A stretch of 64,000 nt of DNA from Rhizobium sp. RU36D (GCF_900176345.1 NZ_FWXU01000004.1:124001-188000), one strand, 5' to 3'. Shown: positions 34,379 to 43,411, numbered from the stretch's first letter. Translations and numbers: made by a program. Notes: generated by a model from the sequence alone, not told the origin.

Positions 34379-35812
34379 TCACTGCGTCGCCCAGCAGCCT
34401 ATGCCTATTCTCTTGAGGGTCTTGCATGCATTGACTGCGGAATTCTGGTCATCGAAGCCTGAGAAGCGGGCACGGAAGAGCTTTTCTGCACCCGAATTAT
34501 AGGCAACGGTGAAGGGGGTGGCGGAACGCAATACCTTGCCGCCTTTGTCCTGCGCCTTGCGCAGAAGTTCGAGCGCCATGTCGCGGTCAGGCGACGTGCC
34601 GATCTGTATGAACCAGCCGGAGCGCGAATTGGTTGAAGCCGTCACGATGTTGTCGACATCAACCGGCTTCTCGGCGGCAGGTGCCTTAGCCTTGGCGGTC
34701 TCCTGAACTGGCTTCGGTGCAGGGGCCGGTGCCTGAACCATGGATTCCAGGGCGGCTGCGGCAGCATTCGATCCGCCGGTGGACGCATAGGCGACATCGA
34801 CCTGGCCCGGCTTGGCGCTGATCACAGGAGCAGCAGCCACCTTGGCTGTGGCGGCAGCCACGGGCGCGGTGACTGGAACAGGCACGTCGGCAATCTCGAC
34901 AGGTGCCGCAACAGGCGCGCTGCGGAACTTGGCAATCAGGTTGGTATTGGCCGAGCGGGACGCCTGCGGCAGGTATTTTGCCACCAGCTTCTTCATCTGT
35001 TCATTGCGGCGGGCGCCAGACGTCGATCCGAGAACCACGCCGACGATGGAGCGACCATCCACTTCCGCGGAGGTGGCGAGATTGTAGCCGGCTGCACGGG
35101 TGTAGCCGGTCTTGATGCCGTCGACGCCACGAACGACGCCCAGCAGGCGATTGTGGTTGCCGATCGTCTGTTTGCCGAACTTGAAGCTGCGGGTGGAGAA
35201 ATAGCCGTAATACTGCGGAAAATGCTGGCGAAGCGCGATGCTGAGCCGCGCCTGGTCGCGCGCCGTCGTCACCTGCTCGTCATTCGGCAGGCCATGGGCA
35301 TTGCGATAGACGGTGCGGGTCATCCCGAGGCTGCGCGCCTTGGTGGTCATCATCTGGGCAAAGCGAGCCTCGGATCCGCCGAGGAATTCGCCCAGCGCCG
35401 TTGCCATGTCATTGGCGGACCGGGTGACGAGGGCCTGGATGCCCTGTTCCACCGTGATGGAGCCGCCAGCGCGCACGCCAAGCTTGGACGGAGGTTCGGC
35501 AGCCGCATGGGCAGAGACCGGAACGCGCGAATCCAAGGAAATGCGACCGCTCTCAAGTGCCTCGAACACGAGGTAGAGCGTCATCATCTTGGTGAGGGAG
35601 GCGGGAAAGCGAATTCCGTCGGGGTCTTCGCTGTAGAGCACCTTGCCGGTCTTGGCGTCGATGACGATCCCGGCATACTGGGCAGCCACAGCCTGAGTCA
35701 CAGAAACACTCATCGCCATAGCAACCACCGCGATTGCAAGGAGTTTGGTAAGGAGTGGAGAGGTTCTCCGCTCGTTATTTCTTCGATTGTTTATGTGCAC
35801 CGCGAAACTCAT
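34379..35812 (-). CDS. D-alanyl-D-alanine carboxypeptidase (S11) with SPOR domain
   Basis: A 477-residue penicillin-binding protein of the DacA/DacF class that trims the last D-Ala from peptidoglycan stem peptides. A long signal peptide/anchor (residues 20-44) is followed by catalytic SLTK (Ser72, Lys75), SAN (132-134) and KTG (234-236). After an Ala/Pro-rich linker (about 290-390) comes a C-terminal SPOR domain (SGWFIQIGTSPDRDMALELL to the end), which binds denuded glycan at division sites. The fusion suggests action at the septum. Confidence 0.93.
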   Translation of the reverse strand: MSFAVHINNRRNNERRTSPLLTKLLAIAVVAMAMSVSVTQAVAAQYAGIVIDAKTGKVLYSEDPDGIRFPASLTKMMTLYLVFEALESGRISLDSRVPVSAHAAAEPPSKLGVRAGGSITVEQGIQALVTRSANDMATALGEFLGGSEARFAQMMTTKARSLGMTRTVYRNAHGLPNDEQVTTARDQARLSIALRQHFPQYYGYFSTRSFKFGKQTIGNHNRLLGVVRGVDGIKTGYTRAAGYNLATSAEVDGRSIVGVVLGSTSGARRNEQMKKLVAKYLPQASRSANTNLIAKFRSAPVAAPVEIADVPVPVTAPVAAATAKVAAAPVISAKPGQVDVAYASTGGSNAAAAALESMVQAPAPAPKPVQETAKAKAPAAEKPVDVDNIVTASTNSRSGWFIQIGTSPDRDMALELLRKAQDKGGKVLRSATPFTVAYNSGAEKLFRARFSGFDDQNSAVNACKTLKRIGIGCWATQ

Positions 35813-35924
35813 TCATTGCATGGAAATCTATCGGACGCCCCCAACGACCCATGTCCGGAGTTTACGGTTACAGCCTTACCAAGAAGTTTATGGCAAAGAA
35901 TTCCTTTCCAGGATCGGTGGAATT

Positions 35925-36695
35925 TTACCGGGCGAGAGCTATCGGCTCCGATGCGATCAAGCGCTGTTCGATATAGGCGCGAATGCTCATGTCGATCTTG
36001 TCCCAATCGGCGAGATTGGCGCTTGAGAATCGGTACAGCACCGTCAGGTCCTTGCCGACATGGATGTCTCTCTGGCAATCGCCACTGCTCGGGGCAGCAC
36101 CATGTTCCGGCAGAACGCAGCGCACGACATAATCCCGCTCACCCAGCCGGCGGGCGGTCAGCAGGACCTCGTTGCCATAGCCACTTTCAGCCTTCAGCCG
36201 GTGCAGGGTGAGGCCATAAGGGCCTTTTTCCGGCGGACCGGAAAACAGGTGCCGGTAGATCGGCTCCAGGCGCCCGGACATGTCGCGGGACATGGTGCTC
36301 TGGGTCAGCTGGATAAAGATCAGCGATCCGGCGAGCGACACGTCCTCGAATCGACGTCGGTACTCCTTGCGGTAGCCGATCATTTCGGGCCACAGCAGAT
36401 AGAGATCGGCGCGTTCCAGCGCGCCGTCCATGCGTTGGTTGTCGAAGCGCAGCGTATTGGCCGTCAGCTTCAACTGGTCCTGTCCGATGGTGACGGTATG
36501 GACGTGCGAACTATCGGTCTCGCCCTGGCCAAGCAGGGCATCGCCATACCAGTGTCCCAGCAGATTGATGGCGCCCGACAGCAGCGCCAGGACCGCGACG
36601 ACAGCGACAAGCCGCGCAAGGAAGCGGTTCGATAGGAGCGGGGCGTGATCTGGCGCGTCAGCCTGATGTATCGTCATGTCGAGGCCATCCCCCAT
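35925..36695 (-). CDS. Membrane-anchored conserved hypothetical protein
   Basis: A 256-residue protein with one hydrophobic segment near the N-terminus (RFLARLVAVVAVLALLSGAI, about residues 24-43) and a larger soluble part that should face the periplasm. It contains DMSGRLEPIYRHLFSGPPEKGPYGL, and two Cys residues (VRCVLPEHG and SGDCQRD) that could form a disulfide. No known domain was recognised. The start may be this ATG or the one at 36677. It lies upstream of the D,D-carboxypeptidase gene on the same strand, 112 bases away. Confidence 0.75.
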   Translation of the reverse strand: MGDGLDMTIHQADAPDHAPLLSNRFLARLVAVVAVLALLSGAINLLGHWYGDALLGQGETDSSHVHTVTIGQDQLKLTANTLRFDNQRMDGALERADLYLLWPEMIGYRKEYRRRFEDVSLAGSLIFIQLTQSTMSRDMSGRLEPIYRHLFSGPPEKGPYGLTLHRLKAESGYGNEVLLTARRLGERDYVVRCVLPEHGAAPSSGDCQRDIHVGKDLTVLYRFSSANLADWDKIDMSIRAYIEQRLIASEPIALAR

Positions 36696-36970
36696 TCTGT
36701 TCCGGCAGGCCCGGCCGTGATCGCCTGATAAACGCTCTCAGCCGATGCAAAGCGCGAGGCCAAGGGTTCGCTCATCATGGTTAATCATGGGTTAACGTAA
36801 GGATGCTGCCTTGCGCGGACGTGACTCTTCTGGCCCATCATCAGGCGATGGCACAAAAAATCCGGCCCTGCCTGGGGGAGGCAGGGCCGGCACATGGCTC
36901 CGGTCGGGGGACGGGTATGGGGGGACGGACCGGGCCAATCTAGCGCTGCATTGTGATGCGGACGGCAGCG
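36696..36970. other. Intergenic region between two minus-strand genes
   Basis: About 275 bases holding the terminator of the BTLCP gene (36854-36890) and presumably the promoter of the membrane-anchored hypothetical. Around 36778-36800 a TTAATCATGGGTTAACG stretch is A+T-rich. Confidence 0.5.
36854..36890 (-). terminator. Rho-independent terminator of BTLCP peptidase gene
   Basis: Perfect 12-bp stem CCGGCCCTGCCT / AGGCAGGGCCGG with a five-base loop; on the minus strand it is followed by ATTTTTT. It lies about 80 bases after the stop codon of the peptidase gene. Confidence 0.9.
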
Positions 36971-37582
36971 CTAATTCGATTTGACGCTACCCACAGCGGT
37001 TGCACGGCCATCCTGGATCTTCACCCAGGCACCGGAGTCACTGGAGGATTGGCGCTTCAGATAGGTGTATTCGGTGTCATGCCAGAGCAGCACCTTGTTT
37101 CGCATGTTGTCGAGAATGAAGTCGCCGTGATCGGTGCGGACCGTCAGGACCGCATGCCCCTCGCCATTGGGCTGCAGAACCACTGTCACCAGCAGGTCGG
37201 CGGGCGAAAAGCCGAGCTTGATCAGCTTTTGCCGCTTCAACAGCGCATAGTCCTCGCAGTCGCCGACATTGGTGGGGAAGGCCCAGCGCTCCTCGACCCC
37301 ATAGATTTCCTGGTCGGTAGACGGGTGAATGGCCGCGTTCACGTCGTAATTGACTTCCAGCATGGCCTTCCATGCGGCCTCGGTCAGTATGGCCGGGCCG
37401 GGATCGCTCCCGTTGCGGGTGCATTCTCGCGGATTGCTCTTGCAGAATTCGTAATGTCCGATCGGCGGATTAGTCTTGCCGATGATGCGCATATTCGCCG
37501 GTATTGCTGCGGCAGGTAGTGCGTAAACCCCCGTCAAGACGGCGGTAAGAATTCCAATCCCCAGTATTTTGCTTGTTGTCAT
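36971..37582 (-). CDS. Bacterial transglutaminase-like cysteine peptidase (BTLCP, DUF920)
   Basis: A 203-residue secreted protein. A signal peptide ends near residue 26 (LPAAAIPAN). The Cys-His-Asp triad is visible: Cys109 in GDCEDYALLKR, His143 in EGHAVLTV and Asp158 in FILDNM. The family (LapG-like in fold) includes periplasmic peptidases, some acting on adhesins under c-di-GMP control. A LapD partner is not seen, though a PilZ protein gene lies 580 bases upstream. GGGGAGA precedes the start at a good distance. Confidence 0.88.
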   Translation of the reverse strand: MTTSKILGIGILTAVLTGVYALPAAAIPANMRIIGKTNPPIGHYEFCKSNPRECTRNGSDPGPAILTEAAWKAMLEVNYDVNAAIHPSTDQEIYGVEERWAFPTNVGDCEDYALLKRQKLIKLGFSPADLLVTVVLQPNGEGHAVLTVRTDHGDFILDNMRNKVLLWHDTEYTYLKRQSSSDSGAWVKIQDGRATAVGSVKSN

Positions 37583-38164
37583 TGGTTATCTCCCCGTGAT
37601 GGAGACACAATGACACCTATATTTTGATCTCTCGCAAAATAGCGAAGTACAATTAGCGACTTACTTGAGTAAAATTCCAATAAAAGTTGCGAAAAACAAG
37701 AATAAAATTCGCGTTGTATTTTCGTCTGATTTCTCGAAAATTCTCCTCAAATTTTGCGCTTATTGTCCGCAATGCGGCGTTTATCGACCAGCGAGAACGA
37801 GATAAGAGGCTGATATCATTGCATAAGCCATCGCCAGTCCAGTTCTGGCACGCGTGGCGCCATTTCGGCATCGTGGCGCGACCGGTTGCCGTTTCGCGGC
37901 AGTCGCGACCGATATCTGTCTCAAAGTGGGATTGTGTCGCCTTGAAATGGGCCTTTGTTGCCAAACCGGCCCCAAAAAATTTTTTTGGCAGGCAGGGAAT
38001 ATTGTGCAGAGAGGCGCAGCAAAAATGATCTGCGCTGGCACGGTGAGGCTCCCGTGACCAAACCGCAGCACGAGCGACTTGCCCCTAGGTCACAAAGCGA
38101 GTGAATAATCGGAATGGGAATGGACGCCGCGCAAACATGCGCAGCAAGCCGTGACGGCTCAGGC
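37583..38164. other. A+T-rich intergenic region without a supported gene
   Basis: About 580 bases, markedly A+T-rich from 37600 to 37770 compared with the rest of the window. Reading frames of about 100 codons exist on both strands but have low-complexity, unfamiliar products and no ribosome-binding sites. At 37972-37988 CCAAAAAATTTTTTTGG forms a loop-less near-palindrome. It separates the PilZ and BTLCP genes, both on the minus strand. Confidence 0.5.
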
Positions 38165-38776
38165 TCAGAGAAACTCGGTGAGCGCTTCGCGAGATTGCAG
38201 CGTCAGGAACTCGATCGCCACGCCTTCCTGGAAATGACGAACGACCCGGCCGCGCATGCTGCCCACACGAACCGGCGTGCCGATCGGTGGGCGAATGTCG
38301 ATATCGACCGCCGCGCCGGAGAGCGAGAGGTCCATGAGCTTGCAGGGATAGCGTCGGCCGTCTTCGAGCGTCATTTCGATCCGCGTGGTGCGCGGCGTCA
38401 GACGATCATGCCGGCGATCTTCTGGCAGGCCGAGTTCGTGCTTGTTGGCGATCCACGTCAGCTGCGCCGCCAGTTTCTCGCGCTTGCGGCCTGTCGCGTT
38501 GATGGACATGACGAAACCGTCATCCGTCAATTTGATGACACTGCCTTCGATTCGGCCGAGGTGGTCGATATAGGCGATGACCCGCTCTTCCGGCCGCGGC
38601 CGGCCTTCGCAGGCGAACCGAACGTCGCCGGGCGACATGTTGATCACAGTGCAGACATATTCGTCGTAATTGGCCAACATAAGCCGGCCCTGCAGGTTCA
38701 CAGAGACGCGTTGAAACGCCCGTTGGTCGACGGGTGCGTTTGGTCGGCTGGACTGTGATGCCTGAAAAGAATACAT
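38165..38776 (-). CDS. Tandem PilZ domain protein
   Basis: A 203-residue protein with two PilZ-like halves. The second is canonical: RRHDR (RxxxR) followed by DLSLSGAAVD (DxSxxG), so it should bind cyclic di-GMP. The first has RAFQR followed by NMSPGD, one residue shorter than the consensus, and may be degenerate. No membrane segment is present. Such proteins transmit c-di-GMP signals to motility, cellulose or adhesion machinery; the partner is not encoded nearby unless it is the BTLCP peptidase. Confidence 0.87.
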   Translation of the reverse strand: MYSFQASQSSRPNAPVDQRAFQRVSVNLQGRLMLANYDEYVCTVINMSPGDVRFACEGRPRPEERVIAYIDHLGRIEGSVIKLTDDGFVMSINATGRKREKLAAQLTWIANKHELGLPEDRRHDRLTPRTTRIEMTLEDGRRYPCKLMDLSLSGAAVDIDIRPPIGTPVRVGSMRGRVVRHFQEGVAIEFLTLQSREALTEFL

Positions 38777-39068
38777 CGCTTGGTTTCTGACATGAGCGCT
38801 ACAGCGTCCAGTTTTAGCAGGGCGCGGTTAATAGAGCTTTATAATCAAGCCTCGCCATCCCCGTGAACCACCTCCTGTCGCCCAAGCTGGAACAGGGTTA
38901 CGAAGAGGTTTCACCTGTCACAGGCGACGGATCCGTAAAGATCGGGCAATTTTTGCCGGGACTTGCGGCATTTCAATTCCGCGGCACTGAGCCCTTGCGG
39001 CATGGCTTTATTTATATCCGCGCTGCTATAGATCACGAACTTGCAAAAAACAGAAGGTAGTGGCCCGC
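38777..39068. other. Divergent intergenic region between PilZ and rhomboid genes
   Basis: About 290 bases. A 65-codon frame on the plus strand at 38863-39060 ends against the rhomboid gene but has no recognisable product. No terminator or operator was identified. Confidence 0.35.
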
Positions 39069-39830
39069 ATGGATCAGCAGTTCCCCGATGGTGAGGGAGA
39101 CGAACTCGGCAGGAGCGGGGCAGAGGGCAAGCCGCGAGCGCCGCGGCGAGAGCCCATCTTCAATCTGCCGACCACGATCCTGGTGTCCCTGGCGCTGATC
39201 GCCGGCATTTATGGGGTGGAGTCGCTATTGTCTCCTGAGCAGGCCGAGAGCTTCGCCATCACCTTTGGGTTCGCCCCGGTCCGATATGCCTATCCTCTGG
39301 GAGAGCAGAGCCTGGAATGGCTGTGGACGCCCGTTACCTACTCGCTTCTTCACGGTGGTCCCGAACATCTGATCTTCAACGGACTGTGGCTCGCGGCGTT
39401 CGGCACGCCCGTGGCGCGTCGTATCGGGCCCTACAGGTTCGTCCTGTTTTGGATCATCTCGGCGGCGGCCGGTGCGGCGCTGCATACGGTGGTCAATTGG
39501 GGACAGCCGAGCCTGATGATCGGCGCGTCCGCCGTTGTGTCGGCGCTGATGGGGGCGGCCTGCCGCTTCGCCTTTACGCCCTATAGCCGCTACATGCCGT
39601 TGGAAGTCGCCCCAAGACTCGGAGTAGTCGAATCGCTTCGCGAGCGCACTGTCATGGTGTTCACGGCGGCCTGGTTCTTTGGCAACCTCGTGATCGCACT
39701 CGGCCTTCCGATCTTCGGCGCCTTCGGTGAACAGATCGCCTGGGATGCGCATATCGGCGGCTTTCTCTTTGGTTTCCTGTCCTTTGCGCTGTTTGACCCG
39801 GTGCGCACGCGCCCCGGCCATGCCCTCTGA
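39069..39830 (+). CDS. Rhomboid family intramembrane serine protease
   Basis: A 253-residue polytopic protein. The catalytic Ser lies in the GASAVVSALMGA motif (GxSx) and the catalytic His in WDAHIGGFLFGF; the conserved loop His region appears as LLHGGPEHLIFNGLWLAAFG. A charged N-terminal stretch of about 35 residues precedes the first membrane helix. An in-frame GTG at 39060 is an alternative start, but the ATG has AAGG at a better distance. The substrate is unknown. Confidence 0.9.
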   Translation: MDQQFPDGEGDELGRSGAEGKPRAPRREPIFNLPTTILVSLALIAGIYGVESLLSPEQAESFAITFGFAPVRYAYPLGEQSLEWLWTPVTYSLLHGGPEHLIFNGLWLAAFGTPVARRIGPYRFVLFWIISAAAGAALHTVVNWGQPSLMIGASAVVSALMGAACRFAFTPYSRYMPLEVAPRLGVVESLRERTVMVFTAAWFFGNLVIALGLPIFGAFGEQIAWDAHIGGFLFGFLSFALFDPVRTRPGHAL

Positions 39831-40014
39831 TCGCCAGCCGTGCCGGCGTATTGCATTATCCTCTAATTGAAGGCACCATTAAACAATGTGGTTCCGACTG
39901 CGTCATGCGCTGACGCTGCGGATACCCAGACCGACGCTTGTGGCAGTGGGTAGGAGCCTGCCGCAGGCGTGTGAAGTGCCTTTGAGACTTCTCACTGACG
40001 GCAAGGAGGATAGC

Positions 40015-40449
40015 ATGTCGGCATCGGTAAAAAGTATATTGGAAGAAAAAGGCCGCAATGTCGTGACGGTCGGCCCGAGCGTTACCTTGGCTGAGGCCGC
40101 CAAGGTTCTTTATGAAAACAAGATCGGCGCCGTCGTTGTGGTCGGGATGGAAGGACGGATCGTCGGCATCTTCACCGAACGCGACGTCGTGACCGCCATC
40201 GGGCGCAATGGCCCTGAGGGCATGGGACAGCCGGTTTCCACCGTCATGACCGCCAATGTCTACCGCTGCTCCGAGGAAGCGACCATCAACGACCTGATGG
40301 AAGTGATGAGTAGCCGGCGCTTCCGTCACGTGCCCGTGGAGAAAGCCGGAAAGCTCTGCGGCATCATCTCGATCGGGGACGTGGTGAAGTCGCGCATCCG
40401 GGAGATCGAGCTCGAGGCCGAACACATCAAGGCCTATATCGCCGGCTGA
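40015..40449 (+). CDS. CBS domain-containing protein
   Basis: A 144-residue protein made of two CBS domains and nothing else: VTVGPSVTLAEAAKVLYENKIGAVVVV...GIFTERDVVTAIG and VYRCSEEATINDLMEVMSSRRFRHVPV...GIISIGDVVKSRI. Paired CBS modules bind adenosyl ligands and regulate partner proteins. The start follows AGGAGG by five bases; a longer in-frame reading from 39886 lacks support. It ends 36 bases before the convergent patatin gene. Confidence 0.92.
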   Translation: MSASVKSILEEKGRNVVTVGPSVTLAEAAKVLYENKIGAVVVVGMEGRIVGIFTERDVVTAIGRNGPEGMGQPVSTVMTANVYRCSEEATINDLMEVMSSRRFRHVPVEKAGKLCGIISIGDVVKSRIREIELEAEHIKAYIAG

Positions 40450-40485
40450 CGGAGCCCGGCAAGCGGGAAGCCTTCCGGTTACGTC

Positions 40486-41448
40486 TTAGCGGGCGAAGGC
40501 TTCCTGCATACGTTTCAACTCGTTGATCTTGGCGCGGGCTTCCTCATAGCCCCTGTCAATGGCTTCGCCGGCGCGGTGGAATTCCGACAGGCCGATATCA
40601 TTGACGCGCGGATGAAGCTGGAGGTCTGGCGGATCTCCGGCAAGGCGCGCGCGGGAAATACGATCCTGGATGATGTTGAAGGCCTGCACCATGACCCCGG
40701 TCAGGCCGATGCGGGACGGATTTTTCGGCGCCTCGGCCAGCGGATCGCCGAGATTGCTGGCGCGGTGCTTGACCACGGCGGAGCGTCCGAACAGATCGTA
40801 GTGAAGGTTGACCGCCATCACGAGCGGCTGTTCGTAAGCGCGGCAAACCGAGACCGGCACTGGATTGACAAGGGCGCCATCGATCAGGGTGCGGTTGTTG
40901 CACTGGACCGGCTCGAAGATGCCGGGCAGGGCGTAGGATGCCCTAAGCGCCGTGATCAGATGGCCGCTGTCGATCCAGACCTCGTGACCGCTGTTGAGTT
41001 CGGAAGCGACCGCCACGAAGGGCTTAGGCAGATTCTCGATGTTCAGCCCCTGCAGATGTTCCTGCATGCGCTTGGTCAGGCGCATGCCGCCCAGCAGTCC
41101 GCCGCCGCCGATCGTCAGGTCCAGCAGGGAGGCGATCCGCCGCATGGTCAGCGAGCGCGCGAATTCTTCTAGTTCATTTAGCTTGCCGGCCAGATAGCAG
41201 CCGCCCACCAGGGCGCCGATCGAGGTCCCGGCGATCATGCCCACCTCGATTTCGGCCTCGTCAAGGGCGCGCAGCACGCCGATATGTGCCCAGCCGCGCG
41301 CGGCACCACCGCCCAATGCCAGTGCTATCTTGGTCTTTCGGCTTTTTTCGAGAGCGGGAGGCGTGGCAACAGGCGGCTGGGAGGCCTGCTTGCCATCGAC
41401 GACAGCCGAAGGCAAACCGTTGTTACGATACAAGTTCCAGTTCAGCAT
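40486..41448 (-). CDS. Patatin-like phospholipase family protein (RssA type)
   Basis: A 320-residue serine hydrolase with a Ser-Asp dyad. The oxyanion loop ALALGGGAARGWAHIGVL, the nucleophile GTSIGALVGG and the Asp in LIDGALVNPVPV are all intact. No signal peptide or membrane helix, so it is cytosolic or peripheral. Start: GAGGA lies eight bases before the ATG at 41448, whereas an ATG at 41463 touches that Shine-Dalgarno sequence. The substrate is probably a phospholipid or acyl ester; not defined. Confidence 0.9.
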   Translation of the reverse strand: MLNWNLYRNNGLPSAVVDGKQASQPPVATPPALEKSRKTKIALALGGGAARGWAHIGVLRALDEAEIEVGMIAGTSIGALVGGCYLAGKLNELEEFARSLTMRRIASLLDLTIGGGGLLGGMRLTKRMQEHLQGLNIENLPKPFVAVASELNSGHEVWIDSGHLITALRASYALPGIFEPVQCNNRTLIDGALVNPVPVSVCRAYEQPLVMAVNLHYDLFGRSAVVKHRASNLGDPLAEAPKNPSRIGLTGVMVQAFNIIQDRISRARLAGDPPDLQLHPRVNDIGLSEFHRAGEAIDRGYEEARAKINELKRMQEAFAR

Positions 41449-41560
41449 CCACGCATTCCTCACCGCCGAACAACACCTTGCACCATGTTGGCCTTGGGAT
41501 GCTTACGATTCCGTTTAGCGTGCCCGCCAAACCGGTCAAGAAATGGGCATCAGCCTAATT

Positions 41561-42013
41561 TCAGGCCTTGTCGCCATAGACTTTTTCGGGATCGAAGTGG
41601 CGGTGATCATCAACGATGGTCAGCGTCGCCGACCCGTCCTTCAGCGCTGCGCTGCGATAGAAGCAAGAGCGCCGTCCGGTGTGGCAGGTTGCCTCCTGGC
41701 CGCGCACGGACACCTTCAACCAGACCGCGTCCTGGTCGCAATCGGTCCGCAACTCCTTGACGTCCTGCAGGTTGCCGGAGGTCTCGCCCTTTTTCCAGAT
41801 CTGCCCGCGCGAGCGGCTGAAATAATGGGCAATACCGGTTTCCAGCGTCAAGGACAGCGCTTCCGCATTCATATGCGCGACCATCAGCAACTCGCCGTCC
41901 GAAGCGTCGGTCACAACGGCGGTGAGTAACCCATGCGCATCGAATCGCGGGGTAAAAGCCGCGTCTTCTTCGAGCAGGTGCTTATCGCCAGGAGGAGCGT
42001 TGAAGTTGATCAT
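41561..42013 (-). CDS. hisI: Phosphoribosyl-AMP cyclohydrolase
   Basis: A 150-residue zinc enzyme for the third step of histidine synthesis. The Zn/Mg-binding segment is clear: [24 protein letters not shown], with three Cys. [17 protein letters not shown] is the substrate-binding signature. It is a stand-alone HisI, not fused to HisE. It lies 27 bases downstream of folE; the two cyclohydrolases act on purine rings by similar chemistry and are likely cotranscribed. Confidence 0.95.
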   Translation of the reverse strand: MINFNAPPGDKHLLEEDAAFTPRFDAHGLLTAVVTDASDGELLMVAHMNAEALSLTLETGIAHYFSRSRGQIWKKGETSGNLQDVKELRTDCDQDAVWLKVSVRGQEATCHTGRRSCFYRSAALKDGSATLTIVDDHRHFDPEKVYGDKA

Positions 42014-42040
42014 GTCGATATCCGGTATGTTACTGTTGCT

Positions 42041-42724
42041 TCAGCGCCCACGCACCATGGTCATGAAACGGGCCTGTTCTGTAGCGTTGTCCTTGAAGCG
42101 GCCGGTGAAGGTCGTGGTCAGGGTCGTTGACCCGGATTTCTGGATACCGCGCATGGCCATGCACATGTGCTCAGCTTCGATGAACACGGCGACGCCGAGC
42201 GGCTGCAGCGTTTCAGTAATGGCCTGCGCTATCTGCGCCGTCATCGCCTCCTGCGTCTGCAGGCGACGGCCGAACACATCGACCACGCGGGCGATCTTGG
42301 AAAGGCCCAGCACCCGCCCGTCCGGCAGGTAGCCGACATGCGCCTTACCCATCACCGGCAGCATATGATGCTCGCAATGGGAAAAGAACGGGATGTCGCG
42401 CACCAGCACCATATCGTTATAGCCGGCAACCTCCTCAAAGGTGCGTCCGAGCACTTCGTCGATATCGGTTTCGTAGCCAGAAAACAGTTCGCGATACGAC
42501 GCAGCGACGCGCTTTGGCGTATCGAGCAACCCTTCGCGTTCCGGATCATCACCCGCCCAGCGCAGCAGAACACGGACGGCCGCCTCCGCTTCCTCGCGGC
42601 TCGGACGGGATGTGTCGGATACCAGGTTCTTTACTATAGCGTCCACGCGCCTGATCTCCCGTTCACCCGCTTGCGGGTTAGCCTTCTTGGATTTCTTGGG
42701 CTGTAATTGCGTAACTCGGCTCAT
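42041..42724 (-). CDS. folE: GTP cyclohydrolase I
   Basis: A 227-residue enzyme making dihydroneopterin triphosphate from GTP for folate synthesis. Zinc ligands lie in [22 protein letters not shown] and [17 protein letters not shown]. The N-terminal 30 residues are Lys-rich and variable. The start is placed at [11 protein letters not shown]; an ATG/ATA-region start 69 bases upstream would add a sequence without family resemblance. The control region toward the NifU-like gene contains an A+T-rich inverted repeat. Confidence 0.95.
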   Translation of the reverse strand: MSRVTQLQPKKSKKANPQAGEREIRRVDAIVKNLVSDTSRPSREEAEAAVRVLLRWAGDDPEREGLLDTPKRVAASYRELFSGYETDIDEVLGRTFEEVAGYNDMVLVRDIPFFSHCEHHMLPVMGKAHVGYLPDGRVLGLSKIARVVDVFGRRLQTQEAMTAQIAQAITETLQPLGVAVFIEAEHMCMAMRGIQKSGSTTLTTTFTGRFKDNATEQARFMTMVRGR

Positions 42725-42805
42725 GATAGCAAGCCCATTCGTTGATTTTGTGTCCGCTGGCTGGCGATGCGCGGCGTTGCCGCCCTGCGTCAACCATTGC
42801 AGTCA

Positions 42806-42824
42806 TATAACGTAATCTTATATA
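42806..42824. promoter_or_regulatory. A+T-rich inverted repeat between folE and NifU-like gene
   Basis: ATATAA (42806-42811) and TTATAT (42819-42824) flank a seven-base CGTAATC spacer. It could be an operator or overlapping -10 elements of the divergent genes. It does not match RirA, Irr or the Zur-box candidate seen at 31185. Confidence 0.35.
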
Positions 42825-42937
42825 GGTTGGATTGGCGGGCTGTGAAGAAATGATCGCACGACAGAGTGTTGCGAAGCGGATTATCATTTCACCATCGGCA
42901 TTACAGACGCTATGGATTGCAGGAGGCGCGGCCTGGC

Positions 42938-43399
42938 ATGGATGACATCTACAACAGCAAGATCCTGGAATTCGCCGGCAATATCGAGCGCAGCGGTGTC
43001 TTGGACGATCCCGATGGCAGCGCGGAAAAGCATTCGAAGCTCTGCGGCTCGAAGGTGCGTGTTTACCTTCGCATGGATGGCGATGTCGTCAGCGATTTTT
43101 CCCATGTGGTGAAGGCCTGCGCGCTTGGTCAGGCTTCGTCGTCCATCATGGCACGCCATGTCGTCGGTGCGACCGCCGACGAAATCCGTCAGGCACGCGA
43201 GGACATGCTGGCCATGCTGAAGGCCGACGGGGAGGGGCCATCGGGTCGCTTTGCCGACATGCGGTTCCTGAAGCCGGTCAAGGACTACAAGGCGCGCCAC
43301 GCCTCGACGATGCTGACATTCGATGCCGTCGTCGATTGCCTGGATCAGGTGGAGGCCCGAGCCCAAGGCGCCGTTCCAGCGGGATCGCTCGCATCATGA
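42938..43399 (+). CDS. NifU/IscU-like iron-sulfur cluster scaffold homologue
   Basis: A 153-residue protein of the IscU/NifU-N family. NSKILEFAGNIERSGVLDDPDGSA and the first two Cys ligands (KLCGSKVRVYL and VVKACALGQASSSIM) are present. Where IscU or SufU has its third Cys (HCS or KCATL), this protein reads ARHASTMLTFDA, and a Cys appears later in VVDCLDQ. It is therefore a divergent subfamily whose scaffold function is uncertain. AGGAGG lies 11 bases before the start. yidD follows 12 bases later. Confidence 0.88.
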   Translation: MDDIYNSKILEFAGNIERSGVLDDPDGSAEKHSKLCGSKVRVYLRMDGDVVSDFSHVVKACALGQASSSIMARHVVGATADEIRQAREDMLAMLKADGEGPSGRFADMRFLKPVKDYKARHASTMLTFDAVVDCLDQVEARAQGAVPAGSLAS

Positions 43400-43411
43400 G
43401 CTTGCTGCAAG

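Noticed and set aside
37653..38028. Reading frames of about 100 codons on both strands in the A+T-rich gap
   Set aside because: The products are low-complexity, rich in Phe/Arg/Asn repeats, have no ribosome-binding site and resemble no family.
38863..39060. 65-codon frame ending directly before the rhomboid gene
   Set aside because: No Shine-Dalgarno sequence and no recognisable product; likely chance.
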